Assembly (NCBI GenBank): GCA_017455065.1
Contig: JAFTBU010000049.1
Location: 186,001-250,000, forward strand
Direction: 5' to 3'
Length of the DNA stretch: 64,000 bases
Source of the DNA: Bacteroidales bacterium
GTDB taxonomy: Bacteria > Bacteroidota > Bacteroidia > Bacteroidales > UBA932
Each line of letters starts with the position of its first letter. Position 1 is the stretch's first letter. The notes under the pieces were generated by a model. That model was given only the letters and a program-made list of their open reading frames with translations. It ran no database searches and was not told the DNA's origin. The position numbers and the translations under genes were made by a program. Shown here piece by piece: positions 42,694-50,744 of this stretch.

Positions 42694-43947
42694 ATGAAAA
42701 AATGTCTAGTGATTCTGGCGGCACTGTCCCTCGCAGCAGGTTGCAGCCGCCAGCTTCCCTTGGTATATGACCAAGAGAACACCGCCCCTGCCGCATCTCC
42801 TGCGATGCCGGCTTTGGAGGAGCTCCCGGTGGTGGAGACCCTCCCCGACCCCCTCACCTTCGCCGACGGCAGCAAGGTGAAATCATTCTCCCAATGGGAG
42901 AAGCGCCGCGCCGAAATCATCGCGATGCTGGAGCATTACGAAATCGGCGTCAAGCCCGCGACTCCCAGGGAGTGCGTCAGCGCCGAGCTGCGCCACGGGG
43001 AGCCGGTGATCCCAGAGGAATTCGCTCCCTTCATGAGGAACATGCCCATTGCCAAGGATACCATAGTGGTGAAAGTCACCGTGGACGGCAGGAGCATCGA
43101 GATCGCCTGCCCGGTGATCTATCCTGAAGGCGACGGCCCCTTCCCCGCCATCATAGGGATAGGTTTCAGCGCCGGAGCGGGCAGTCTGCCGGCGAAGATT
43201 TTCACCGACCGCAAGATTGCCATGATAGGTTTCCCCTTCGCCCAGGTGATGGCTCACCAGCAGAAGCGGGGGCAGGAGCCCATCAACGTCTTATATCCCG
43301 AACTTCAGGAGATGGGCGCCTACGCCGCCTGGCCCTGGGGTGTGAGCAGGGTGATCGACGCCCTGGAGATACTCGGTGACAAGAGCCGCATCGACCTGGG
43401 TCACCTGGCCATTTCGGGCTGCTCCTTCGCCGGCAAGATGGCCCTCTTTGCAGGGGCCCTCGACGAGAGGATAGCCCTCACGATAGCTCAGGAGCCAGGT
43501 GGCGGCGGTGCTGCCACATGGAGGGTGTCGGAGACCCTGGGGAACGTGGAGACCCTCGGCCGCACGGACTATCATTGGTTCAAGGAGAGCATGAGGCAAT
43601 TTTCCGACGACGTGCCCCGTCTTCCCATCGACCACCACGAACTATGCGCCCTGGTGGCCCCGAGGGCCCTTCTGGTCTTTGGCAACCCCGACTACGAATG
43701 GCTCGCCGACGAGTCCGGCTATGTCTCCTGCTTCGCCGCCCGCAAGGTCTGGGAGCGCTTCGGCATAGAGGACCGCATGGGCTGGTCGTTCATGGACGGC
43801 CACGGACACTGCCAGCTGCCCGAGTCCCAGTGGCCCGAGTTGGAAGCCTTCGTGGACAAGTTCATGCTCGGCAAGGAAGTCGACACCGAAGTTCGCAAAG
43901 CTCCGATGTTCACCGATGTGGACGCCGGCAAATGGATAAACTGGTAA
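42694..43947 (+). CDS. CE15 glucuronoyl esterase
   Basis: A 417-residue lipoprotein (MKKCLVILAALSLAAGC, lipid Cys 17). The CE15 fold is shown by TLPDPLTFADGSKVKSFSQW, the nucleophile Ser244 in ISGCSFAGKMAL (G-C-S-x-x-G-K), the acidic residue in AQEPGGGGAA, and the His in GHGHCQLPE. CE15 enzymes cut the ester between 4-O-methylglucuronate side chains of xylan and lignin alcohols. It starts 8 bases after the GH10-CE1 gene and stops 4 bases before the GH43 gene. Being a lipoprotein, it is probably in the outer membrane. Confidence 0.88.
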   Translation: MKKCLVILAALSLAAGCSRQLPLVYDQENTAPAASPAMPALEELPVVETLPDPLTFADGSKVKSFSQWEKRRAEIIAMLEHYEIGVKPATPRECVSAELRHGEPVIPEEFAPFMRNMPIAKDTIVVKVTVDGRSIEIACPVIYPEGDGPFPAIIGIGFSAGAGSLPAKIFTDRKIAMIGFPFAQVMAHQQKRGQEPINVLYPELQEMGAYAAWPWGVSRVIDALEILGDKSRIDLGHLAISGCSFAGKMALFAGALDERIALTIAQEPGGGGAATWRVSETLGNVETLGRTDYHWFKESMRQFSDDVPRLPIDHHELCALVAPRALLVFGNPDYEWLADESGYVSCFAARKVWERFGIEDRMGWSFMDGHGHCQLPESQWPELEAFVDKFMLGKEVDTEVRKAPMFTDVDAGKWINW

Positions 43948-43951
43948 TACG

Positions 43952-45484
43952 ATGAGATTTGTACACGCCCTTGCCGCAGCCTGCCTGCTGATGCTCTCAG
44001 GCTGCGGCGAGCGGGTTACGCACTGCGTCAATCCGCTGACTTACACGGACATACCCGACAACGACGTGATCCGGGTCGGGGATGATTACTACATGGTGAG
44101 CACCACCATGTACTTCTGTCCCGGAGCCCCCGTCATGCATTCCAGGGATCTGGTGCACTGGCGCATAGTCAGCTACATCTACGACTTCCTCGAAGATGAC
44201 GACGTGTACAATCTCAGGAACGGCCGCAACGCCTACGGCAAGGGCCAGTGGGCGACGACCCTGCGCTACCACGACGGGGAGTTCTACGCCCTCTTCATCG
44301 CCAACGACCAGGGCAAAACCTATGTCTATCATTCTCCCGACATCACCGCCTCCAATTGGGAGAGGAAGGTCATCGACAGGCCTTTCCACGACGCCGGGCT
44401 GCTCTTAGAGGACGGCAGGGCCTACGTCGTCTGGGGCAATGGCAACCTCCGCCTGACCGAGCTGGAACCGGACCTGAGCGCCGTGAAACAGGGAGGACTG
44501 GACACCCTTCTGATAGAATGTCCCCGCCAAGGATATATGCTCCGCGGGGAGGGTGCCCATTTCTACCACATAGGCGACTGGTACTATGTACTCGAGATAG
44601 ACTGGCCCCGGGGAGGTGTACGCACCGAGACCTGCTGGCGCAGCCGAAATCTGACGGGCCCCTACGAGAGCCGTGTCATTTTGCAGGGCAGTTTCGACGG
44701 CAGGCAGGACGGAGTGGCCCAGGGTGCGATATTCGACACTCCGGCGGGAGACTGGTACTCCGTGATGTTCCAGGACCACGGGGCGGTGGGACGCATCCCC
44801 ACGCTCCAGAGGGTCACCTGGGATGACGGCTGGCCCATGCTGGGCGACAACAGCACCCCCGAAAAAGAATTCGACGTACCCCTCGCACCTTACGGCGAGG
44901 ACAGGGTATGGGCGAGCGACGAGTTCGACTCCCCCGCCCTGGACCTGGTATGGCAATGGAACCACAAACCCCTGGACGGAGCATGGTCCCTGGAGGAACG
45001 CCCGGGATTCATGAGGATCCACGCCACGCCCGCCACAGCTCTCTTCGATGCGCGCAACACTCTCACCCAGAGGACAGTGGGACCCGCCTGCGAAAGTTCG
45101 GTCAAGCTGGATGTCTCCGGTCTTAAGGCCGGGGCACATGCCGGACTCGCCGCTTTCCAGAGTCATTTCGGAGCCTTGGAAGCCGAGGTCGGAGCCGACG
45201 GGGAGATACGCATCATGCAGCTTTCCCGGGAGGGTTCCCGGCAGCTTGGCACCCTGGCAGGGAAGGAAGTATGGTTCAAGATAAAGTATGACTTCAGCGA
45301 CGACAGCGCCCGTTTCCTCTGGTCGGCTGACGGTGAGAGCTGGGAAGACAGCGGATTCGTCCTGGGGATGCGCTACACCCTGGATTTCTTCACCGGCTAC
45401 CGTTCAGCGCTATATTGCTACGGGACGGAAGGCCAGGAATGCGGCTTCGCCGATTTCGATTGGTTCAGGCAGATTGTGTCATAA
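43952..45484 (+). CDS. GH43 xylosidase/arabinofuranosidase with C-terminal beta-sandwich
   Basis: A 510-residue lipoprotein (lipobox MLSGC, Cys at about residue 16). The five-bladed propeller (about 25-310) has a catalytic base Asp near TYTDIPDNDVIRVGDDYY, a pKa-modulating Asp in FHDAGLLLEDGRAY and an acid Glu in LRGEGAHFYHIGDW. The C-terminal part (about 320-510) is the concanavalin-like domain common in GH43 subfamily 10-12 enzymes (FDSPALDLVWQWNHKPLDGA). It likely removes xylose or arabinose from xylan chains. A hairpin follows, but the T-run is on the other strand. Confidence 0.9.
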   Translation: MRFVHALAAACLLMLSGCGERVTHCVNPLTYTDIPDNDVIRVGDDYYMVSTTMYFCPGAPVMHSRDLVHWRIVSYIYDFLEDDDVYNLRNGRNAYGKGQWATTLRYHDGEFYALFIANDQGKTYVYHSPDITASNWERKVIDRPFHDAGLLLEDGRAYVVWGNGNLRLTELEPDLSAVKQGGLDTLLIECPRQGYMLRGEGAHFYHIGDWYYVLEIDWPRGGVRTETCWRSRNLTGPYESRVILQGSFDGRQDGVAQGAIFDTPAGDWYSVMFQDHGAVGRIPTLQRVTWDDGWPMLGDNSTPEKEFDVPLAPYGEDRVWASDEFDSPALDLVWQWNHKPLDGAWSLEERPGFMRIHATPATALFDARNTLTQRTVGPACESSVKLDVSGLKAGAHAGLAAFQSHFGALEAEVGADGEIRIMQLSREGSRQLGTLAGKEVWFKIKYDFSDDSARFLWSADGESWEDSGFVLGMRYTLDFFTGYRSALYCYGTEGQECGFADFDWFRQIVS

Positions 45485-45488
45485 AAAA

Positions 45489-45511
45489 GGCGTCGCAATC
45501 ACTGCGACGCC
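45489..45511 (-). terminator. Terminator of the susCD operon
   Basis: A perfect 9-bp hairpin (GGCGTCGCA/TGCGACGCC, 5-base loop). On the minus strand it is followed by TTTTTT (45488-45483), so it ends susCD transcription after the SusD stop. On the plus strand no T-run follows, so it is weaker for the GH43 block. Confidence 0.8.
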
Positions 45512-45549
45512 ACTGAACACAATAACCATTAATTAACCATAAAAACGAC

Positions 45550-47490
45550 TCATTCAGTAGGGTAGCCAGGATTCTGGTATGATGCCTTCTCCGTCTCCCC
45601 CATTTCGAGTCCGTCTAACTGGCTTTGAGGTATAGGACGAAGATAGTGATATTTTTCGATATTCCTGCTATATTTTTTAGCATCGTGATCACCTTTTGTC
45701 GAACTGCAGATAGTATATGACCCTGCACGCTTCTCCCAAGTCTGGGTACGCACGAGGTCGAACCAGCGGAGGCCTTCTCCGTAAAGCTCGCGGAGCCTCT
45801 CGTCCAGGACATAATCGACTGTGATCACAGAAGGAGTGGCTGCAGTGAGGTCTGCGCTGTAGTCAGCCGAGAATGCTACTCCCTCGTTGTTCTTGTAGCT
45901 CCACTTGCCTGCACGGGCGCGGAGGACATTGAGCAGATCCCTTGCGCTCATGCTTCCGGTAGCTCCCTTGACGGCAGCTTCGGCAGCGACGAGGTAGAGC
46001 TCGGAGAATTTCATCACATTGAAAGGACGGGTGCTGGCACCGTTGGGAGAACCCAGCGAAGTGGCCTGGTCGTGGTCGGTGCGGTAGGTACCCTGCTTCC
46101 AGAGACCGGGGTAGCACACGCGGCTCACACCCTGGGGGTCGATGACGAAGTCAGCACGTCCGGGAAGCTCTCCGGCGCCGATTCCGTTGAGAGCGACTGC
46201 ATTGGAGTAGTCGATATTGTCATCGTCGTGGAAGAGGAAGGTGAGCACAGGCTCGTTCTTGTAGATCTTCATGCCGTTCGCACCTTCGAAGTACTCGTCG
46301 GAGAGACCGCCCTTCTGCCAGTTGGCACGGTAGATCCAGGTGAAGGTACCGTCGAAACGGGAATCCTTCTCGGGCAGATTGTCAAGGAAGGTGTAGAGAG
46401 CCTCCTGGGTAGGGCACATACGGGTCCATGGACGTCCGAGGAACTGCACGGCTTCACGCTGGACGGGGTTCTTCCTGCCGCTGACATTGCCTACGGCGGT
46501 GAGGTTACCGGAATAGTTCCACTGCATGAACCAGCCGACGAAATTCTCAGGGGCGTTGCCGTTTGACCAGCTCAGGGAAGAAGCGTTGTAGTACTCGTCA
46601 TCCTGGGTATGGTCGGCATACAGGAGTATTTCTTTGTTGCGGTCGTGGGCGCCGTCGGAGACCATGTAGAAGTTGTCCATGAGACCGAAGGGGCCGGGGT
46701 TGTTTATGGCTGCGAGCGCCATGTCATAGGCCTTCTGGTAATATGAAGGGGCCTCGGAGGCGTTGCGGTTGCACTCGGGATAGGTAGGGACAGCGCCGGG
46801 GTTCTCAAGCCACCACGCATAGGTGAGGTAGGCTTTGGCGAGGAGGAGTCTGGCAGCGGTCTTGGTGACACCACCGGTCACGCGTCCTGCGTCGGGGAGG
46901 CTGGAGATCGCGGCCTCGAGGTCGACGAAGATGGCCTTGGTATAGACATCTGCGACAGTGTTGCGCACGGAGGTGCGGGTAGGCAGGGAGTTGAATTTCA
47001 GCTCACCGGCACCCAGGTCGAGGGGAACGCCGCCGAAAGTCTGCACCAGCTGGAAATAATAGAATGCACGGAAGAACTGGGCCTCTGCTATCAGTGATGC
47101 GGGCAAGCCTGCTTCAGCAGCGTTCTCGATGATACCGCTGGCGGTATTGATGGCGCTGAATGCCTGGCCCCAGAGCACGTCGCTGCGGGAAGAGGACGGA
47201 GTGAGGGTTCCGACTCCGGAGAGGTCGGCGTCCTTGAAATTGCCGTCTGCCGACTCAGCATAGGTAGCCTCGTCTGTGCCGGTCTCGTTGATATTGAAAT
47301 AGTATCCCTGGCCGTAGAGGTACCTGAGGCTCGCGTACAGGGAGGTAAGGCCTCCCGTCACACCGGCTTCGGTCTTGAAGAAGCCGGGTTCATAGAAGCT
47401 GCGGGGCTGCTCTTCGAGTATCTTCGAGCAGGAAGCGGCGAGGACGGAAGCCGCAGCAAGCACTGTAAGGGTTTTGAATATATTTTTCAT
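45550..47490 (-). CDS. susD: SusD-like glycan-binding lipoprotein
   Basis: A 646-residue SusD/RagB-family lipoprotein (lipobox LAASC, Cys near residue 21, then SKILEEQPRSFYEPG, the typical start). It has TPR-like helical repeats (FFRAFYYFQLVQTFGGVPLD) and the RagB C-terminal region (ELYLVAAEAAVKGATGSMSA, RLRELYGEGLRWFDLVRTQ). It lies at the outer surface, binds xylan pieces and caps the SusC transporter. It follows susC by 12 bases on the minus strand and is followed by a terminator. No separate SusE/F-like or SGBP gene follows it. Confidence 0.95.
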   Translation of the reverse strand: MKNIFKTLTVLAAASVLAASCSKILEEQPRSFYEPGFFKTEAGVTGGLTSLYASLRYLYGQGYYFNINETGTDEATYAESADGNFKDADLSGVGTLTPSSSRSDVLWGQAFSAINTASGIIENAAEAGLPASLIAEAQFFRAFYYFQLVQTFGGVPLDLGAGELKFNSLPTRTSVRNTVADVYTKAIFVDLEAAISSLPDAGRVTGGVTKTAARLLLAKAYLTYAWWLENPGAVPTYPECNRNASEAPSYYQKAYDMALAAINNPGPFGLMDNFYMVSDGAHDRNKEILLYADHTQDDEYYNASSLSWSNGNAPENFVGWFMQWNYSGNLTAVGNVSGRKNPVQREAVQFLGRPWTRMCPTQEALYTFLDNLPEKDSRFDGTFTWIYRANWQKGGLSDEYFEGANGMKIYKNEPVLTFLFHDDDNIDYSNAVALNGIGAGELPGRADFVIDPQGVSRVCYPGLWKQGTYRTDHDQATSLGSPNGASTRPFNVMKFSELYLVAAEAAVKGATGSMSARDLLNVLRARAGKWSYKNNEGVAFSADYSADLTAATPSVITVDYVLDERLRELYGEGLRWFDLVRTQTWEKRAGSYTICSSTKGDHDAKKYSRNIEKYHYLRPIPQSQLDGLEMGETEKASYQNPGYPTE

Positions 47491-47502
47491 GACCGATTCT
47501 AA

Positions 47503-50500
47503 TTAGAAGGTGAGATTGATTCCGATCAGGTAGTTATGCGTGTTCGGCGTGTTGTAACCGACAACGTTGTAGCGGGAAAGCATTCCGTTCGTGGTAGCGA
47601 GGGTGCTGGCATTGGTACCGGTGGTGTTGGGCTCGGGATCTATGCCTGACTCCTTGTAGTAAGGAGAGAAGAACACGAAGGGATTCTGCACGGTGGCGTA
47701 GATGCGGAGTCTGTCGATACCGGCCTTGCGCAGTGCGGGGATCCTGTCGAAATTGTACCCGAGGGTGATGGTGCGGATCTTGAGATAAGAGCCGTCGAAA
47801 TATCCGAGGGTGGAACCGTACACAGGGTTGTCATTGCTCCTGAGTCCGCCCGGACGGGGGTACCTTGCGGAAGTGTTGTTCGCGGTCCAATAGTCCACCT
47901 TGAGCTGGCCGCGGCGGCCTGAGAGCATGTTGAGGTAGCTGTTGGATGAATGGAGTCCGGAGATCAGGAGTCCGCCGTGCTGGAAGGAACCGATGACTGA
48001 AAGGTCGAGGTTCTTCCACGCGAGGGTGGTGTTGAAACCGCCCTGGAAGTCGGCTTCCATGCTGATGGGCTGCATGTCGAGATCGGAGATAGCGCGCTTG
48101 GGAGTGCCGTCGGCTGCGTACTCGCCGTAGTATTTGACCTTGATGTCACCGGGAGCCGCACCGGGCTGGAGCACGTCCATATATTTGTCACCCTGCTGCC
48201 AGAGTCCGTCATAGACATAGTCATAGACGCAGTTGATAGGCATTCCGACGAACCAGCGGTTGGCGGTGTCCTCATCCTTGCCGGAGGCCAGGGAGGTGAG
48301 GGTGTTGCGGTTTACGTAGAAATTGAGTCCTGCATCCCATCTCCAGTCACCACTTTCGATGATGGTGCCGTTGAGAGTGAGCTCGAAACCTTTGTTGCGA
48401 GTGGTTCCGATGTTGGCGGTATAGCTGTCCACACCTGAAGTCGCGGGCAGGCCGAGGCTCAGCAGGATGTCATTGGTGTTCTGGATATAGTACTCGGCGG
48501 TACCCCTGAGGCGTCCTCTGAAGAAGCTGAAGTCCACACCGAAGTTCCAGGTCTTGGAATACTCCCATCCGAGTTCATCGTTGGGCAGGGTCGAGACGAA
48601 GTATCCTGTCGCGAAGCTGGAGCCGAAGTTGTAAGGACGGGTGGCCAGACGGCCGAGGGTGGAGTAAGGGTTGATGGCCTGGTTGGAGGTCTCACCGTAA
48701 CCGGCGCGTACCTTGAGTTCGTCGAGCCAGCCAGAAGCGCTCTGCATGAAGGGCTCCTTGTGGATGTTCCAACCCACGGAAACGGCGGGATAGGTGTGCC
48801 ACTTGTGGCCTTCTGCAAGACGTGAGGAAGCGTCGGAACGGACGGCTGCGGAGATCATGTACCTGTCATCATAGGTGTACATCACACGGCCCATCCAAGA
48901 CAGAAGTCCGCTCTGCCAGTAGTTCCAGTTGTCAGGATTGACGGTGACTGTACCTTCGGCGCGGCCGAGGTTGTAATAAAGGAACTGCTCATTGGGGATG
49001 CCCTTGGCAGAAACACCCTGCTGGGTGTAGGTCGTCTGCTCAGCGGAGTAGAGAGCCACGGCGTTGACGTGATGCTTACCTGCGAAAGTGCGGTCGAAGC
49101 TGAGGATGTTCTCGACGGTCCAGTTGAGAGTCTCGTTGTTGGAAACGGAGGCTGTATTCTCCTGGAGGGCATTGGTGGACATGACTCCGGTACCGGTGAA
49201 GGAACCGCTCTTGGAGTTCCTGTAGTTCAGACCGAGGTTCACCTTGTAGGAGAGGCCTTCGATCCAGGGAGCGGTCAGGAGGACATATGCATTGTTGTAG
49301 GAACCCAGGGAATAGGAATCATTGACATACCTGTCGTTGATGAGGCCGAGGGTCTCCTTGGTGAGTACGACGCTGTCGTCGGAGATCATATGGGCGATGG
49401 TCCTCAGGCTGCCGTCATTCTGATAAGGGCTGATGAGCGGTGAAAGGGAGAGGACGTTGTAGATGCCCACCTGGTTTCCGTGATGGGTGTTGTAGTTGGT
49501 GTTGGTGGAGAAACCGAGGCTGAGCCAGTCATTGATGCTCTGGTCGAGGCTGCCGCGCAGACCTATACGGTCATAGTTCTGGGTGGGCACGACCGCCTGG
49601 TCCTTGAAATAGTTGATGCCGAAATTGTAGCTTCCCCTCTCGGTACCGCCGGAGACGCTCAGCTCGTTGTTGAGCACATAACCGGTCTGGTAAAGGAGGT
49701 CCTGCCAATCGGTGCTGGTGGTCTTGTTCTCCTCCACGGAATAGCCGTAGCCGCCGTTGGCGATGGCGATATCCTTGTAAGCCACATAATCCTGTCCGGT
49801 CATCATAGGATACTTGACCGCCTGCTTGAGGGAAGCGTAGGAATTGAAGCTCACCTTGGGAGCCTGGCCTTTCACACCTTTGTATGTAGTGATAAGGATG
49901 ACGCCGTTGGCACCTCTGGATCCATAGATGGCGGTAGCGGATGCATCCTTGAGGATATCCATGCTCTTGATATCATTAGGACTGATATCTGAAAGTGAAC
50001 CCATGAATGGAATACCGTCAAGAACTACCAGGGGATCGTTTGATGCGGTGAGTGAACGCTGACCACGGATGCGGATCTGCATGCTCTCACCCGGTTTGGA
50101 TGAGGTCTGAGTCATTTCCACACCGGCGACCCTGCCCTGGAGGGCGTAGGATATGTCATTGGCGGGAATGGCTCGCAGTTCGTTGCCGCCGACAGAGGCA
50201 ATGGAGCCGGTGACATCCGACTTGCGGGCGGAACCGTATCCGATAACCACTATGGCATCGAGGGTCTGGGCGTCATCCGAAAGCACTATATCTATACGCG
50301 TACGCGCCTGCACGGGGATGACCTGTGTCGTGTAGCCCAGGCAGGCAACCTCGAGGTTGGCGGAAGGGCTCACGCTCAATGAATAGGTACCGTCGATATC
50401 GGTAACCGTACCGACAGTGGAATTCTGAACCATCACCGAAGCTCCGATGACGGTCTCGCCGCTCCTGTCCGTGACCACGCCGCTCACGGTGATGTTCTGC

Positions 50501-50571
50501 GCGGAGGCAGCCACCGAAAGCATCAAGGCAAGGACAGAAAGTCCGATTGACTTTGTAAGCTTGAAATTCAT
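47503..50571 (-). CDS. susC: SusC-like TonB-dependent transporter
   Basis: A 1022-residue outer-membrane transporter. The start at 50571 gives a signal peptide (MNFKLTKSIGLSVLALMLSV to ASAQ); a longer frame upstream would not. A CarboxypepD_reg-like domain comes first (about 25-105, VSGVVTDRSGETVIGASVMV), then the plug with ALQGRVAGVEMTQTSSKPGE and the SusC signature DILKDASATAIYGSRGANGV, then the barrel ending in YLIGINLTF. It imports xylo-oligosaccharides with energy from TonB. The divergent HTCS sensor gene lies 173 bases away. Confidence 0.96.
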   Translation of the reverse strand: MNFKLTKSIGLSVLALMLSVAASAQNITVSGVVTDRSGETVIGASVMVQNSTVGTVTDIDGTYSLSVSPSANLEVACLGYTTQVIPVQARTRIDIVLSDDAQTLDAIVVIGYGSARKSDVTGSIASVGGNELRAIPANDISYALQGRVAGVEMTQTSSKPGESMQIRIRGQRSLTASNDPLVVLDGIPFMGSLSDISPNDIKSMDILKDASATAIYGSRGANGVILITTYKGVKGQAPKVSFNSYASLKQAVKYPMMTGQDYVAYKDIAIANGGYGYSVEENKTTSTDWQDLLYQTGYVLNNELSVSGGTERGSYNFGINYFKDQAVVPTQNYDRIGLRGSLDQSINDWLSLGFSTNTNYNTHHGNQVGIYNVLSLSPLISPYQNDGSLRTIAHMISDDSVVLTKETLGLINDRYVNDSYSLGSYNNAYVLLTAPWIEGLSYKVNLGLNYRNSKSGSFTGTGVMSTNALQENTASVSNNETLNWTVENILSFDRTFAGKHHVNAVALYSAEQTTYTQQGVSAKGIPNEQFLYYNLGRAEGTVTVNPDNWNYWQSGLLSWMGRVMYTYDDRYMISAAVRSDASSRLAEGHKWHTYPAVSVGWNIHKEPFMQSASGWLDELKVRAGYGETSNQAINPYSTLGRLATRPYNFGSSFATGYFVSTLPNDELGWEYSKTWNFGVDFSFFRGRLRGTAEYYIQNTNDILLSLGLPATSGVDSYTANIGTTRNKGFELTLNGTIIESGDWRWDAGLNFYVNRNTLTSLASGKDEDTANRWFVGMPINCVYDYVYDGLWQQGDKYMDVLQPGAAPGDIKVKYYGEYAADGTPKRAISDLDMQPISMEADFQGGFNTTLAWKNLDLSVIGSFQHGGLLISGLHSSNSYLNMLSGRRGQLKVDYWTANNTSARYPRPGGLRSNDNPVYGSTLGYFDGSYLKIRTITLGYNFDRIPALRKAGIDRLRIYATVQNPFVFFSPYYKESGIDPEPNTTGTNASTLATTNGMLSRYNVVGYNTPNTHNYLIGINLTF

Positions 50572-50623
50572 AGGTAGGATCATTAAAAAATATTGTTTTC
50601 TGTTGTCGTTCAACTCGTCAATG

Positions 50624-50631
50624 CAAAAATA
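50624..50631 (-). promoter_or_regulatory. -7 box TATTTTTG of susCD
   Basis: On the minus strand TATTTTTG lies 52 bases upstream of the susC ATG, giving a leader of about 50 bases. It is divergent from the HTCS promoter at 50718. Confidence 0.6.
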
Positions 50632-50717
50632 GATGGAAGTTTTCGGCACGGAAGTAACAAAAAAAACAGAAGTTTATAATTTTGTAACATCTGCTTCGTG
50701 GTTGAAATTGTTCTTTA

Positions 50718-50725
50718 TATTTTTG
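50718..50725 (+). promoter_or_regulatory. -7 box TATTTTTG of the HTCS gene
   Basis: A perfect TAnnTTTG match, 19 bases before the ATG at 50745. Between the two divergent boxes lie three GAAGT repeats (50636, 50651 and 50669), candidate regulator sites. Confidence 0.6.
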
Positions 50726-50744
50726 CAAAAACAATTTATTAAAA

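Noticed and set aside
40508..42796. Antisense open frame of more than 750 codons opposite the GH10-CE1 gene.
   Set aside because: It mirrors a real gene with clear domains; its own translation has no family pattern. High GC makes stop codons rare on the other strand. The same holds for long frames opposite the aminotransferase (1895-3313), tandem paralogue 1 (4630-6675), the YfhO gene (12470-13573, 13712-14857), the S9 peptidase (29673-31316) and GH115 (54929-56050).
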